From Salipaludibacillus sp047795645 (GTDB lineage Bacteria; Bacillota; Bacilli; Bacillales; Salisediminibacteriaceae), in the NCBI RefSeq assembly GCF_047795645.1, contig NZ_CP181045.1, positions 310,001-374,000 of the forward strand: a stretch of 64,000 bases of DNA, given 5' to 3'. The stretch's first letter is position 1; the number at the start of each line of letters is the position of its first letter. The notes beneath the pieces were generated by a model, which saw only the letters and a program-made list of their open reading frames with translations, ran no database searches and was not told where the DNA came from. The position numbers and the translations under genes are program-made. Positions 51,967 through 62,003 of the stretch are shown here, in pieces.

Positions 51967-53148
51967 ATGAGATGGGGCAAACCGTTTTTTAAACATCTTT
52001 TTTTAATAAGCTCATTAGGTGTAGCCGTGCTATTGATAATCATATCGTTATCTGTATATTTATGGCAATCGACAGAAGAAGGAAGACTTCCGGCAAAAAC
52101 AGCAGTTGTTCTCCATGCCATTAATAATAACTTAGTTGACCTGGATATTAACATAACCCCCCCTCGCATCGTTTCAGGAGGAGGTGGCGGTGGGGGATCG
52201 CCTCTATTAAAAGAAGATTTATTTATTCCTGTGCAAGGAGATGTGCAAATTCCTATGAGAATGTACCGCCCCCAAGGAGAAGGACCATTTCCGATCATTA
52301 TGTACTATCATGGTGGTGCATTTCTTAAAGGTTACGGAAACATTGAGACGCATGACAACATTATTCGTTCATTAGCTTCAAGGACAAATAGTATTGTGTT
52401 AGCACCCGGGTATCGCCTTGCACCAGAGTATATATTCCCTGCTGCTGTAGAAGATAGCTATTCAGCATTAACATGGGCAGTGGATCATGCAGATACGTTT
52501 CATGGGGACGTGGATCGAATCAGTGTTGTTGGAGATAGCGCTGGTGGAAACATTGCTACAGTGACAGCAATGATGGCGCGAGATCGAAATGGTCCAGATA
52601 TCATCTCGCAAGTATTACTCTATCCATTAACGACGTTCCAAGATGTTCCATTGGAATCGCGAGAAATTTACGATAGTGGCTATTATTTATTGTCAAGGCA
52701 GGTCATGTATCGGGCGAGAGATCAATACACTCCAGACGAATTAATGTGGGCGAATCCTTATTCTTCCCCTTTACATGCTGACGATTTAAGTGATTTGCCG
52801 CCAACGCTAATCATTACGGCCGAATTCGACCCTTTACGCGATGAAGGTGAGGCTTATGCGGAGCGGTTAGCTGAATTTGATGTTCCGGTGCGAGCAACTA
52901 GATATCGTGGCGTCATGCATGCATTCATCTCCTTTTACGAAATCATGCAAAGCGGTCGGTACGGTTTACAAGAAATGTCTAGTTTTTTAAGGCAAGCTAA
53001 TCAAGATACGCTTCAAATCACTGATCAATACCAATTGCAAGTTCGCCAGCCTCCCCAAGGATTGGACCGAGTCAGAGAACAAACAGAAGCTTTTGCGATT
53101 GCCGCATATTTAATAGGCCGTTCGGGAGCAGATCTATTGAATGAGTAG
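51967..53148 (+). CDS. Alpha/beta hydrolase, HSL/GDXG lipase family, membrane-anchored
   Basis: A 393-aa esterase/lipase. A transmembrane anchor (about residues 11-32) and a Ser-Gly7-Ser linker (70-78) precede the hydrolase domain. Oxyanion motif YHGGAF (114-119), nucleophile Ser191 in GDSAGGN, Asp288 in EFDPLRDEG and His318 in GVMHAF complete the HSL triad. It should act on short-chain esters at the cell surface. The last 60 residues are a helical extension. GGAGGGGCAGGACAAC precedes ATG 51967. Confidence 0.88.
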   Translation: MRWGKPFFKHLFLISSLGVAVLLIIISLSVYLWQSTEEGRLPAKTAVVLHAINNNLVDLDINITPPRIVSGGGGGGGSPLLKEDLFIPVQGDVQIPMRMYRPQGEGPFPIIMYYHGGAFLKGYGNIETHDNIIRSLASRTNSIVLAPGYRLAPEYIFPAAVEDSYSALTWAVDHADTFHGDVDRISVVGDSAGGNIATVTAMMARDRNGPDIISQVLLYPLTTFQDVPLESREIYDSGYYLLSRQVMYRARDQYTPDELMWANPYSSPLHADDLSDLPPTLIITAEFDPLRDEGEAYAERLAEFDVPVRATRYRGVMHAFISFYEIMQSGRYGLQEMSSFLRQANQDTLQITDQYQLQVRQPPQGLDRVREQTEAFAIAAYLIGRSGADLLNE

Positions 53149-53186
53149 CGGACGTTTTATTATGAAGGATGGAGGAGAGTCGTGCA

Positions 53187-53699
53187 ATGGATCGTAAATT
53201 AGCTATCCCTATTAATATATTTGCTAGTTTTCTGTTATTGTTCGTGTTTGTTTACTTTGGATATTACGTCTACGTGGGGATCTTCTGGGGTTTTAGCGAA
53301 AGGTTGCTCATGCTACTAGTTTCTGATAGCGTTTTTTCGCTTTTTGTGCCGGCTGCAATCGGGATTCTTTTACGAAAGACGTGGTCATGGTGGTTTACGA
53401 TGAGTATTTTTGTTCAATTGTTTATATCTAAAGTCATTGCGATTGCGGCTACTGTTTTTCTGCTTGTTTCTGGTTCTGTCGCAGAACCTTTACAAGGATC
53501 AAATGTATTGGTTGAAATTCTCTATTTAGTCATGTATCTTATCGTAATTGTAAGCTTTTCTCTTTCGCAAATACGAAAAATTTTCAAAGTTAATAAATCA
53601 TTTATTGAATGGTTTTGGAAAGTATTTTTAATTGCAATTGCAATTTATCTCGTTCACTTTACCCTAACAATACTCACAATGTCACTTAATCCTTATTGA
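53187..53699 (+). CDS. Four-helix membrane protein of unknown function
   Basis: A 170-aa protein with four hydrophobic segments (about residues 8-30, 42-62, 70-95, 103-122 with a further one near 140-160). Start 53187 follows GGAGGAG by 9 nt; an ATG at 53169 lies before it. It begins 38 bp after the hydrolase stop and is probably in the same operon. No family recognised. Confidence 0.6.
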   Translation: MDRKLAIPINIFASFLLLFVFVYFGYYVYVGIFWGFSERLLMLLVSDSVFSLFVPAAIGILLRKTWSWWFTMSIFVQLFISKVIAIAATVFLLVSGSVAEPLQGSNVLVEILYLVMYLIVIVSFSLSQIRKIFKVNKSFIEWFWKVFLIAIAIYLVHFTLTILTMSLNPY

Positions 53700-53738
53700 G
53701 CTACACAAAAAATGAATAACTATGGAGGCATTTGAAAT

Positions 53739-54902
53739 ATGGAATCAAAATTAAATTCAAACGTAAAAAATATTGAATTATCAGGTATTCGTCAATTTTT
53801 CAATCGAGTGCAAGCCTATCCAGAAGCAGTTCAATTAACGTTGGGGCAGCCTGATTTCGATACACCTGATCACGTAAAGCAAGCAGCCAAAAAGGCGATC
53901 GATCAAAATCAAACGAGGTATACAGCAAATGCTGGATTAATGGAGCTTCGTACATACACAAGTGAATTTATTAAGAAAAAATACATGCTAGATTATAATC
54001 CAGTTGATGAAATCATCGTGACAACTGGTGCTTCCCAAGGCATTGATGTCACGATGAGGTCAATTCTAGAACCGGGAGATGAAGTATTAATTCCAGCACC
54101 TGTGTATCCAGCATACGAACCGATTATCCGATTGTGTGGAGCGGTCCCTATCTTTATTGACACGAGAGAAACGAATTTTGTCGTGACTACAGAGCAAATA
54201 AGACGGCATCAAACGAAGCGGACAAAAGCACTTATCCTTTCATATCCATCAAATCCTACAGGTGCGGTATTAACGAATGATCAATTAATGGAATTATCTA
54301 CATATTTAAATAAACAAGATTTATTTGTCGTTGCTGATGAGATTTATTCTGAATTAAATTATGACCGACCCCATCAATCGATTGCCTCGTTTCCAGGCAT
54401 GAGAGAAAGAACGATTGTCATCAATGGCCTAAGCAAGTCGCATTCAATGACAGGTTGGAGAATCGGTTTTATTTTTTCACCTAGAGAGATTAGTAAACAT
54501 ATGATTAAAGTTCACCAATATAATGTTAGTTGCGCGAGCTCTATTTCACAATATGCTGCGTTAGAAGCGATGAAATACGGGCAAGACGATTCGCTAGATA
54601 TGAAATCAGAATATCAAAAAAGAAGAGATTTCATGATAAGACGTTTGGAAGAAATCGGACTTCCAACGAATTCACCCTCAGGCGCGTTTTACGTATTTCC
54701 CTCTATTAAGAAGTCTGGGGTTACATCATTTGAGTTTGCATTGAAATTACTCGAAGAAGAAAAGCTTGCAGTTGTTCCCGGAGATGCTTTTTCTTATTTG
54801 GGCGAAGGTTACGTTCGCTTGTCATATGCCTATCGAATAGAAGAATTAGAAGAGGCACTTCTGCGATTAGAATCTTTTTGGAGAAGAATAACTTCCTCAT
54901 AG
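53739..54902 (+). CDS. patA: Aminotransferase class I, PatA-like
   Basis: A 387-aa PLP enzyme. LGQPDFDTP, NAGLMELR, YPSNPTGAV, ADEIYSELNYDRPH and the PLP-lysine Lys233 in NGLSKSHSMTGWRIGF are present. HQYNVSCASSISQ matches B. subtilis PatA (aminotransferase A), implicated in lysine/diaminopimelate-related transamination. Substrate specificity is not proven by sequence. GGAGG lies 10 nt before ATG 53739. Confidence 0.87.
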   Translation: MESKLNSNVKNIELSGIRQFFNRVQAYPEAVQLTLGQPDFDTPDHVKQAAKKAIDQNQTRYTANAGLMELRTYTSEFIKKKYMLDYNPVDEIIVTTGASQGIDVTMRSILEPGDEVLIPAPVYPAYEPIIRLCGAVPIFIDTRETNFVVTTEQIRRHQTKRTKALILSYPSNPTGAVLTNDQLMELSTYLNKQDLFVVADEIYSELNYDRPHQSIASFPGMRERTIVINGLSKSHSMTGWRIGFIFSPREISKHMIKVHQYNVSCASSISQYAALEAMKYGQDDSLDMKSEYQKRRDFMIRRLEEIGLPTNSPSGAFYVFPSIKKSGVTSFEFALKLLEEEKLAVVPGDAFSYLGEGYVRLSYAYRIEELEEALLRLESFWRRITSS

Positions 54903-55010
54903 TTATGGTTTTAACATATAAAAAAATACGATTGATTTTTTTATGAGTGGGAAAGATGACTGTATGACAGTCATTCCTAGAGAAATATGTCATTTCTTAA
55001 AACAAACCCT

Positions 55011-55039
55011 TTGAGGAAAGACAAGGATAGTGATAAAAT
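55011..55039 (+). promoter_or_regulatory. Candidate SigA promoter of odhA-odhB
   Basis: TTGAGG (55011-55016), 17-nt spacer, TAAAAT (55034-55039), about 80 bp upstream of odhA. Confidence 0.5.
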
Positions 55040-55043
55040 AGCC

Positions 55044-55060
55044 TTGCAAACGGTTTTGCC
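55044..55060 (+). promoter_or_regulatory. Candidate cre site over the odhA start region
   Basis: TTGCAAACGGTTTTGCC, a near-palindrome centred on CG, with a perfect 5' half to the CcpA cre pattern and a divergent 3' half. It lies 5 bp downstream of the -10, as expected for transcription blocking under glucose. Confidence 0.4.
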
Positions 55061-55120
55061 CTATCAACATAGTGAAAAACGAAATGTAGTACATATTTAT
55101 TATCAATGGAGGTTAAGGAC

Positions 55121-57958
55121 ATGGCAAATCAGTCTATTCGATTGAGTGAAGGCTGGTCACAATTTTATGGACCCAATCTAGGGTACATGCTAGAAAAATA
55201 TGAAGAGTATACGTTGGACCCTGATTCGGTAGAAGAAGAATTAACGAATTTTTTCGATCAATGGGGTGCATACGAAGAAGGAGAAGAAAAACAACAAAAA
55301 ACACTTGGAAATCAAGAGGTGAATTTAGCGAATAACAATAGCTATTACACGGCAATCAATGCAATGAAGCTTGCTGAATCAATTCGTCGCAATGGGCATT
55401 TAATGGCGGATATTTCTCCAATTGAATTAGAAGATAAACCAAACATTTTTGATCTTGAACGGTTCGAATTAACAGAAGAAGAATTAAAGAAAGTTCCACC
55501 AGAATTACTTTCGCCTCACTACTATCGCTCTTTAAAGAATGGATTGGAAGCGATTGAGCACTTAAAAGGAATCTATACAAAAAAGCAAGCGTTTGAATTC
55601 AACCAAGTTCACGATATTGATGAGCGGAAATGGTTGTTTCAAAAAGTCGAGTCTGGTGATTATTTACCACCATTATCAGATGATAAAAAGCGTAAATTAC
55701 TTGAACGTTTAAATAAAGTGGAAGGTTTTGAACATTATATCCACAAAACTTTCAAAGGACAAAAACGCTTCTCAATTGAAGGTTTAGACACGATGGTGCC
55801 AATGCTTGATGAGGTTGTTCGTGAATCTGTTGAGGACGGAACGGAAAAATTGATGATTGGTATGGCACACAGAGGACGTTTGAATGTACTTGCACACGTT
55901 TTAGGGAAACCATACGAGATGATATTTTCCGAATTTCATGACGCACCTAACAAAGATTTGGTTCCTTCTGAAGGTTCGGTAGGGATTAACTACGGTTGGA
56001 CTGGAGATGTAAAGTATCATCTTGGAGCAGACAGGGAAATCACAGAGGATAAATCTAATGCGACGATCACCTTAGCGAATAATCCTAGTCACTTAGAGTT
56101 TGTCAATCCTGTTGTAGAAGGATCGACGCGTGCAGCTCAAGACGATCGTTCAAAGCCTGGTCTTCCAACTCAATCAATTTATAAATCTTTGACCATTTCC
56201 ATTCATGGAGATGCCGCTTTCCCGGGGCAAGGCATTGTTGCAGAGACATTGAATTTAAGTCAATTGAATGGGTATACAACAGGTGGAACGATACATATCA
56301 TCGCAAATAACATGATTGGTTTCACGACGGTGAGTGGAGACTCAAGATCGACAAAATATGCTAGTGATTTAGCAAAAGGTTATGAAATCCCAGTTATTCA
56401 TGTAAATGCTGACGATCCTGAGGCCTGTATTGCCACGATACATTTAGCTTATTTGTATCGCAAGGAATTTGCCAAAGATATAGTGATCGATTTGATTGGT
56501 TATCGTAGATATGGTCATAATGAAATGGATGAACCTCTGGCAACACAACCAAGACTTTATAAAAAAATACAGGCTCATCCAACGATTTTTGAGCTATATG
56601 GAAAGAAACTGTCCACGGAAAAGTTAGTTGAGGAAACATATAATCAGCAAATTCGTGATGAGTTTAACGCTAGGCTCGACAGTCACTTTGAAAACATAAA
56701 AAATAACAAGCGAGATACAATTGATGAAATGATGGTGCCACCAGCTTATGTTCGAAGTACTTTAGACGGTATTGAAACGAAGGTTCCGTTAAAAACATTA
56801 CGACAGTTAAATGATGATCTTTTAGCGTTTCCAGATGAATTTAATGTTTTCCCTAAATTGGAAAAAATCTTAAAACGTCGAATTGCCTCTTTTCAACAAG
56901 ACGGTAAAATTGATTGGGGATTAGCTGAGACATTGGCGTTCGCAACGATTTTATCAGACGGAATTCCAATTCGGATGACAGGTCAAGATTCCGAGCGAGG
57001 GACTTTCTCGCAACGGCATATTGTCTTACATGATTATGAATCTGATAATATTTATTCACCTCTGCATACATTGCCGTCAGCAAAAGCTTCTTTCGCAATC
57101 CATAATAGCCCATTATCAGAAGCGGCGTGTGTAGGTTTTGAATATGGCTATAACGTACAATCTCCAGAAACGTTGACAATATGGGAAGCACAATACGGTG
57201 ATTTTTCCAACGGTGCACAAGTAATCTTTGACCAGTTTATTTCAAGTGGTCGAGCAAAATGGGGACAGAAATCTGGACTTGTATTATTGTTGCCACATGG
57301 CTATGAAGGGCAAGGACCAGAACACTCAAGCGGGAGAATGGAACGGTTTTTGACGTTGGCAGCTGAAAATAACTGGCATGTGGCAAACTTGACAAAAGCA
57401 AGTCAATACTTTCATTTGTTGCGCAGACAGGCAAAATTATTAAAAGAAAATGAGATTCGTCCGCTAGTGTTAATGGCACCAAAAAGCTTGTTGAGAAATG
57501 AAAAAGTTGCTTCTCTTCCTGAAGAGTTAAGTGAAGGGAAATTTGAGCCTATTTTGGAAAATCAGCTTTTAGGAAAAAAGAACGATAGTGTAAAAAGAAT
57601 TGTATTTTGTTCCGGAAAAGTGTCCGTGGAACTTGATGAAGTGATTAGCGAGAAAGTAGATGACCTCGACTGGATGCATATGGTGAAAGTCGAAGAGATT
57701 TATCCTTTTCCAACCAAGAAGATCCAAGAAGTGATGGATCGTTATCCAAATGTCGATGAATATATCTGGTTACAAGAAGAACCACAAAATATGGGAGCTT
57801 GGCACTATATTCTTCCTTACTTACAAGAGTTGAGCAGCCATGAAAATCAAGTCACTTTTATTGGCCGGAGACGTCGTTCTAGTACCGCAGAAGGCGATCC
57901 CAAAGTACACAAAAAAGACCAGAATAGAATTTTAACCGAAGCAACAACGCGAAACTAA
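55121..57958 (+). CDS. odhA: 2-oxoglutarate dehydrogenase E1 component
   Basis: A 945-aa thiamine-diphosphate decarboxylase of the 2-oxoglutarate dehydrogenase complex (TCA cycle). It has the N-terminal binding segment (FYGPNLGYMLEKY), MAHRGRLNVLAHVLGKP, the ThDP motif HGDAAFPGQGI...NNMIGFTT, YRRYGHNEMDEP, and the C-terminal transketolase-like halves (GQDSERGTFSQRH, LPHGYEGQGPEHSS). Start 55121 has GGAGG 8 nt upstream; the frame opens at an ATG 5 codons earlier that includes that site. odhB follows 17 bp later. Confidence 0.96.
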   Translation: MANQSIRLSEGWSQFYGPNLGYMLEKYEEYTLDPDSVEEELTNFFDQWGAYEEGEEKQQKTLGNQEVNLANNNSYYTAINAMKLAESIRRNGHLMADISPIELEDKPNIFDLERFELTEEELKKVPPELLSPHYYRSLKNGLEAIEHLKGIYTKKQAFEFNQVHDIDERKWLFQKVESGDYLPPLSDDKKRKLLERLNKVEGFEHYIHKTFKGQKRFSIEGLDTMVPMLDEVVRESVEDGTEKLMIGMAHRGRLNVLAHVLGKPYEMIFSEFHDAPNKDLVPSEGSVGINYGWTGDVKYHLGADREITEDKSNATITLANNPSHLEFVNPVVEGSTRAAQDDRSKPGLPTQSIYKSLTISIHGDAAFPGQGIVAETLNLSQLNGYTTGGTIHIIANNMIGFTTVSGDSRSTKYASDLAKGYEIPVIHVNADDPEACIATIHLAYLYRKEFAKDIVIDLIGYRRYGHNEMDEPLATQPRLYKKIQAHPTIFELYGKKLSTEKLVEETYNQQIRDEFNARLDSHFENIKNNKRDTIDEMMVPPAYVRSTLDGIETKVPLKTLRQLNDDLLAFPDEFNVFPKLEKILKRRIASFQQDGKIDWGLAETLAFATILSDGIPIRMTGQDSERGTFSQRHIVLHDYESDNIYSPLHTLPSAKASFAIHNSPLSEAACVGFEYGYNVQSPETLTIWEAQYGDFSNGAQVIFDQFISSGRAKWGQKSGLVLLLPHGYEGQGPEHSSGRMERFLTLAAENNWHVANLTKASQYFHLLRRQAKLLKENEIRPLVLMAPKSLLRNEKVASLPEELSEGKFEPILENQLLGKKNDSVKRIVFCSGKVSVELDEVISEKVDDLDWMHMVKVEEIYPFPTKKIQEVMDRYPNVDEYIWLQEEPQNMGAWHYILPYLQELSSHENQVTFIGRRRRSSTAEGDPKVHKKDQNRILTEATTRN

Positions 57959-57975
57959 GAAGGGAGATAGAACGA

Positions 57976-59253
57976 ATGTTAGAAGTAGTAGTACCAGAAT
58001 TAGCAGAATCAGTTACAGAAGGCACCATAGCAGAGTGGTTAAAACAACCGGGGGATTTTGTAGAAAAAGGTGAAGACATCGTCGAATTAGAAACAGATAA
58101 AGTGAATGTTGAACTTTCAGCAGATGAAGCAGGTGTTCTTGAGAGTACACTGTTTGAAGCTGGCGATACTGTAAAAGTAGGCGATATCATCGCTAAAATA
58201 AATACAAGTGGAAAATCAGAAGCTAAAAGTGATGATTCTGAAAAGAAACCAGAACAAGAGTCGAAACCAGAAGAACAACCTGAAGAAACGAAAGCTCCTT
58301 CTGATACGAAGGTCAATAACCAACAGCCTGAGTCAGATTCAAACGACGATCATGAACGACCGCTTGCTTCTCCGTCTGCTCGTAAATATGCACGAGAAAA
58401 AGGAATTAGCTTAAGTGACGTGAGTCCAAGAGATCCACTCGGGCGTATCCGTAAAGAAGATATTGATGAACATGGATCGAGGCAGCAATCTTCTAGTAAA
58501 CAGGCATCGACTGAATCTAAGAAGCCTGAGAAGAAACAAGATGATCCAGCTAAACCAGTAGAAAGAATTCCGATGACTCGTCGTCGTAAAACGATTGCGA
58601 AACGTTTAGTAGAAGCACAACAAACTGCGGCGATGTTGACAACGTTCAATGAAGTGGACATGACGAATTTAATGGATCTTCGTAATCGCAGAAAAGATCA
58701 GTTCTTAGATGCAAATGGCGTGAAGTTAGGATTTATGTCGTTTTTCACAAAAGCGGTTATCGGTGCATTAAAGAAATATCCAAATGTGAACGCAGAAATT
58801 GATGGAGATGATGTCGTCTTAAAGAAATTCTATGACATTGGTATTGCTGTATCAACAGAAGAAGGTTTGGTTGTTCCAGTCGTCCGCAATGCAGATCGTT
58901 TGGACTTTGCAGGTATCGAGAGAGAAGTTGGAGAATTAGGGAAAAAAGCCCACGATAAAAAGTTAGCTATAAGCGATCTTACAGGTGGAACATTCACAAT
59001 TACGAATGGCGGCGTATTTGGTTCGTTATGGTCGACGCCAATCTTAAACGCACCACAAGTTGGTATTCTAGGTATGCATACGATACAGAAGCGTCCGATT
59101 GTGATGGAGAATGATGAAATTGAAGTTCGTCCGATGATGTACATTGCATTATCATACGATCATCGAATCATTGACGGGAAAGATGCCGTCCAGTTCCTCG
59201 TTAAAGTAAAGCAATTGATTGAAGATCCAGAATCACTTCTTTTGGAAGGATAA
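57976..59253 (+). CDS. odhB: Dihydrolipoyl succinyltransferase, E2 of 2-oxoglutarate dehydrogenase
   Basis: A 425-aa E2. Lipoyl domain at 1-77 with lipoyl-Lys42 (ELETDKVNVEL), a Glu/Lys/Pro-rich flexible linker, the E1/E3-binding domain (about 118-152, SPSARKYAREKG), a second linker, and the catalytic domain (about 195-425) with His396 and Asp400 in SYDHRIIDGKDAV. Transfers succinyl groups to CoA. GGGAG lies 9 nt before ATG 57976. E3 is not in the window and is usually shared with the pyruvate complex. Confidence 0.96.
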   Translation: MLEVVVPELAESVTEGTIAEWLKQPGDFVEKGEDIVELETDKVNVELSADEAGVLESTLFEAGDTVKVGDIIAKINTSGKSEAKSDDSEKKPEQESKPEEQPEETKAPSDTKVNNQQPESDSNDDHERPLASPSARKYAREKGISLSDVSPRDPLGRIRKEDIDEHGSRQQSSSKQASTESKKPEKKQDDPAKPVERIPMTRRRKTIAKRLVEAQQTAAMLTTFNEVDMTNLMDLRNRRKDQFLDANGVKLGFMSFFTKAVIGALKKYPNVNAEIDGDDVVLKKFYDIGIAVSTEEGLVVPVVRNADRLDFAGIEREVGELGKKAHDKKLAISDLTGGTFTITNGGVFGSLWSTPILNAPQVGILGMHTIQKRPIVMENDEIEVRPMMYIALSYDHRIIDGKDAVQFLVKVKQLIEDPESLLLEG

Positions 59254-59282
59254 AATAATTCATTTTGTTTAGTGAAGAAGCT

Positions 59283-59320
59283 AGAGGTTGTCCCCATCAT
59301 TTGGGTGGACAGCCTCTTTT
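59283..59320 (+). terminator. Terminator of odhA-odhB
   Basis: AGAGGTTGTCCCC and GGGTGGACAGCCTCT form the stem, followed by TTTT. Confidence 0.85.
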
Positions 59321-59420
59321 GCATTTATGAGACTTGGTGACTTATTCAATACGAATACTTTGCAAAAATTACTAACCTTTAAGATAATGACTATAAAAGG
59401 TAACAAGCGGAGGTATTAAG

Positions 59421-60908
59421 ATGGGGGAAAAGGTAATAGTTGTAGGATCTGGAATAGCAGGACTAACGGCGGGGGCGCTGCTTCAGAAACAAGGATACCA
59501 CGTTACATTATTTGAAGCTGCTGCAGAATGGGGAGGATGTGCTGGTAAGTTTCAGAGAAGCGATTTTACTTTTCCTGTTGGTGCCACTCTTGGAATGGGA
59601 TTTGAATTGGACGGGATTCACAAAAAAGTAAATGACCAATTAGATATTCAACTGGAACTTACTGAATTGGAAACAGTGATGGATGTTCGTATCGGAAAAA
59701 GGGTTTTTCCATATTATACAAACCGTTCGCGATTTTTAGCGATGTGGGAGAAAGAAGAACCTGATGAATTTATACATATTGCAAATTTTTTCAAAGAAGT
59801 GTGGGGAATTGGACGAGGAGTGAGAAAGCATATGCTTCATTATCCGGTGCTGCCTCCGAAATCGAAACAGGAGATATTTGCGTTAGTTAGGGGATTATCA
59901 CCGAAGTCGGTGGGGTTAATTCCTTATTTTGGTAGGACGCTTGATTCGTTGGTGAAGAAACACAGATTGGAGCATTGTGACACTTTTAGACATTTTATAA
60001 ACGGTGTTTTGATGGATAGTATGCAGACTTCGTATGAGAAGTGTGAGTTGATGATGGGGGCGACGGCTTTAGATATTTACCATCATCGTGCTTTTTATGT
60101 TAAGGGTGGTTTATATCGCGAAGCCGAGGAACTTGTTCAGTCGATCAAAGAAAATGGTGGGACAGTGAAAAAGCCGCGGCGTGTTATTTCGGTTCGTAGG
60201 GAAGGGAAAAGTTGGCTAATTTTAGACCACCGAGGTAATGCATACGAAGCTGATCATGTTGTTCTTAATATTCCTTTGGGAGGGATTGGTGATTTACTCG
60301 AGCCAAAGGAGTATCAAATCATTAAACCTGCTTTGAAAAAGAAAGAAGATCCGTTGAAACAGTGGGGATCGTTTACGACATACCTTAGTTTGAAAGAAGA
60401 AGTGATCCCGGCTAGTACTAATTTGTTCCATCAAGTGATGGTCAATCCAGAAGCAGAACCTACTGGTGCAAACCATTTTTTTATGTCGCTATCTGAAAAA
60501 GGTGATCTTCTACGAGCTCCTGATGGGTACCGGACAATGACTGTGTCGACACATATTGATTTAAAAGAATGGCAGACGAAACACGAATACGATGAGCATG
60601 CTTCGGTGATTTTAGAAAGTGTGTTGGCAAAATTGGAAGAGATGATGCCGGGCGCGAGAATTGGTTTACGCCATCAATTGACAGGTGGTCCTAGGGCATG
60701 GGAAAGATTTGTTCATCGAAATTCTGGTGGTGTAGGAGGATTTTCGCAAACAAAGGCGAATGCTTTATGGAGGGCGGTGCAACATCGAACGAAATTACCA
60801 GGGTTATGGTTGTGCGGTGACAATGTGTTTCCTGGTGCTGGCACGGTTGGTGCGACAAGTTCAGGGGTGCACGTGGCTCGATCAATATCTGGAAAACGGC
60901 TTGTGTAA
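59421..60908 (+). CDS. FAD-dependent oxidoreductase, CrtI/phytoene-desaturase-like
   Basis: A 495-aa flavoprotein. The dinucleotide-binding motif VVGSGIAGLTAGALLQKQGYHV at the N-terminus (given in part: GSGIAGL), FEAAAEWGGCAGKF, and the C-terminal CGDNVFPGAGTVGATSSGVHVA place it among CrtI/CrtO-type carotenoid desaturase relatives. No crtB or other carotenoid gene is adjacent, so the substrate may not be a carotenoid. GGAGGTATTAAG precedes ATG 59421. It is followed by the dha operon in the same direction. Confidence 0.85.
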   Translation: MGEKVIVVGSGIAGLTAGALLQKQGYHVTLFEAAAEWGGCAGKFQRSDFTFPVGATLGMGFELDGIHKKVNDQLDIQLELTELETVMDVRIGKRVFPYYTNRSRFLAMWEKEEPDEFIHIANFFKEVWGIGRGVRKHMLHYPVLPPKSKQEIFALVRGLSPKSVGLIPYFGRTLDSLVKKHRLEHCDTFRHFINGVLMDSMQTSYEKCELMMGATALDIYHHRAFYVKGGLYREAEELVQSIKENGGTVKKPRRVISVRREGKSWLILDHRGNAYEADHVVLNIPLGGIGDLLEPKEYQIIKPALKKKEDPLKQWGSFTTYLSLKEEVIPASTNLFHQVMVNPEAEPTGANHFFMSLSEKGDLLRAPDGYRTMTVSTHIDLKEWQTKHEYDEHASVILESVLAKLEEMMPGARIGLRHQLTGGPRAWERFVHRNSGGVGGFSQTKANALWRAVQHRTKLPGLWLCGDNVFPGAGTVGATSSGVHVARSISGKRLV

Positions 60909-60970
60909 ATAAATTCTGCAAATAGAGTCTTGGTTTGGTTAATAACTTATTGAAGGAGCGTGGTTTTGTT

Positions 60971-61966
60971 ATGAAAAAAATCTTGAATGACGTGAACGCG
61001 GTTGTAGATGAAATGTTAGAAGGAATGGTGGCCGCGCACCCGAAACAATTGAGAAGGATTGAAGGGACTACGGTATTAGTGAGAGTTGATGCACCTATAA
61101 AAGGGAAAGTTGGTATGGTTAGTGGTGGAGGTAGCGGTCATGAACCTGCACATGGCGGCTATGTTGGAAAAGGAATGTTGGACGCTGCTGTTGCAGGCGA
61201 AGTATTTACTTCTCCAACACCTGACCAAGTTTTTGCAGCAATTAAAGCTGTCGATAGTGGACATGGTGTATTACTGATTATTAAAAACTATACCGGTGAT
61301 GTGATGAACTTTGAAATGGCAGCTGAATTAGCGGAGGCCGAGGGTATTGACGTGAGACAAGTCGTCGTCAATGATGATGTAGCCGTCGAAGATAGTTCGT
61401 TTACGAGTGGTCGAAGAGGAATTGCAGGAACTGTTTTAGTGCATAAAATTGCTGGAGCACTGGCTGAAACCGGTGCAAATTTACTAGAGGTCGAGGCCGT
61501 TGCGAACAAAGTGATTAAAAATGTGAAATCTATGGGGATGTCACTAAGTCCTGCTACTGTTCCAGCAGCAGGAAAGCCAGGTTTTACGCTTGGAGAAAAT
61601 GAAATGGAGATTGGCACAGGAATTCATGGTGAACCTGGTATTGAGAGAAAAGAAATTTTTCAGGCAAATGATCTGGTTGACACGTTATTTACTAAAATAA
61701 ATGATGATTTGCAATTGATTCCCGGGGAGGATGTTGCGGTGCTCATCAACGGGCTTGGATCAACGCCATTGATGGAATTGTACATTATGAATCATACACT
61801 TAGCCATATTTTAAAAGAAAAAGGGTTAAATGTGTCGGAAACGATTGTTGGTGAATGGATGACTTCGTTAGAGATGGGCGGCGCATCTGTAACTATTCTG
61901 AGGTTAGATGATCAGTTGGAAGAATTGCTTTGTGCACCAGCAGATACGGTTGCATTTAAAAGATAA
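60971..61966 (+). CDS. dhaK: Dihydroxyacetone kinase subunit DhaK
   Basis: A 331-aa substrate-binding subunit of the PTS-dependent dihydroxyacetone kinase. SGGGSGHEPAHGGYVG and the covalent substrate histidine His219 in GTGIHGEPG are intact. It holds dihydroxyacetone as a hemiaminal for phosphorylation by ADP-bound DhaL. Start 60971 is the first plausible ATG after GAAGGAG, with a longish spacer of 12 nt; the frame is open 12 codons upstream. First gene of dhaK-dhaL-dhaM. Confidence 0.93.
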   Translation: MKKILNDVNAVVDEMLEGMVAAHPKQLRRIEGTTVLVRVDAPIKGKVGMVSGGGSGHEPAHGGYVGKGMLDAAVAGEVFTSPTPDQVFAAIKAVDSGHGVLLIIKNYTGDVMNFEMAAELAEAEGIDVRQVVVNDDVAVEDSSFTSGRRGIAGTVLVHKIAGALAETGANLLEVEAVANKVIKNVKSMGMSLSPATVPAAGKPGFTLGENEMEIGTGIHGEPGIERKEIFQANDLVDTLFTKINDDLQLIPGEDVAVLINGLGSTPLMELYIMNHTLSHILKEKGLNVSETIVGEWMTSLEMGGASVTILRLDDQLEELLCAPADTVAFKR

Positions 61967-62003
61967 TTGAATTTGCTTTATTATGGAATTGAGGGGGCAG
62001 AGA

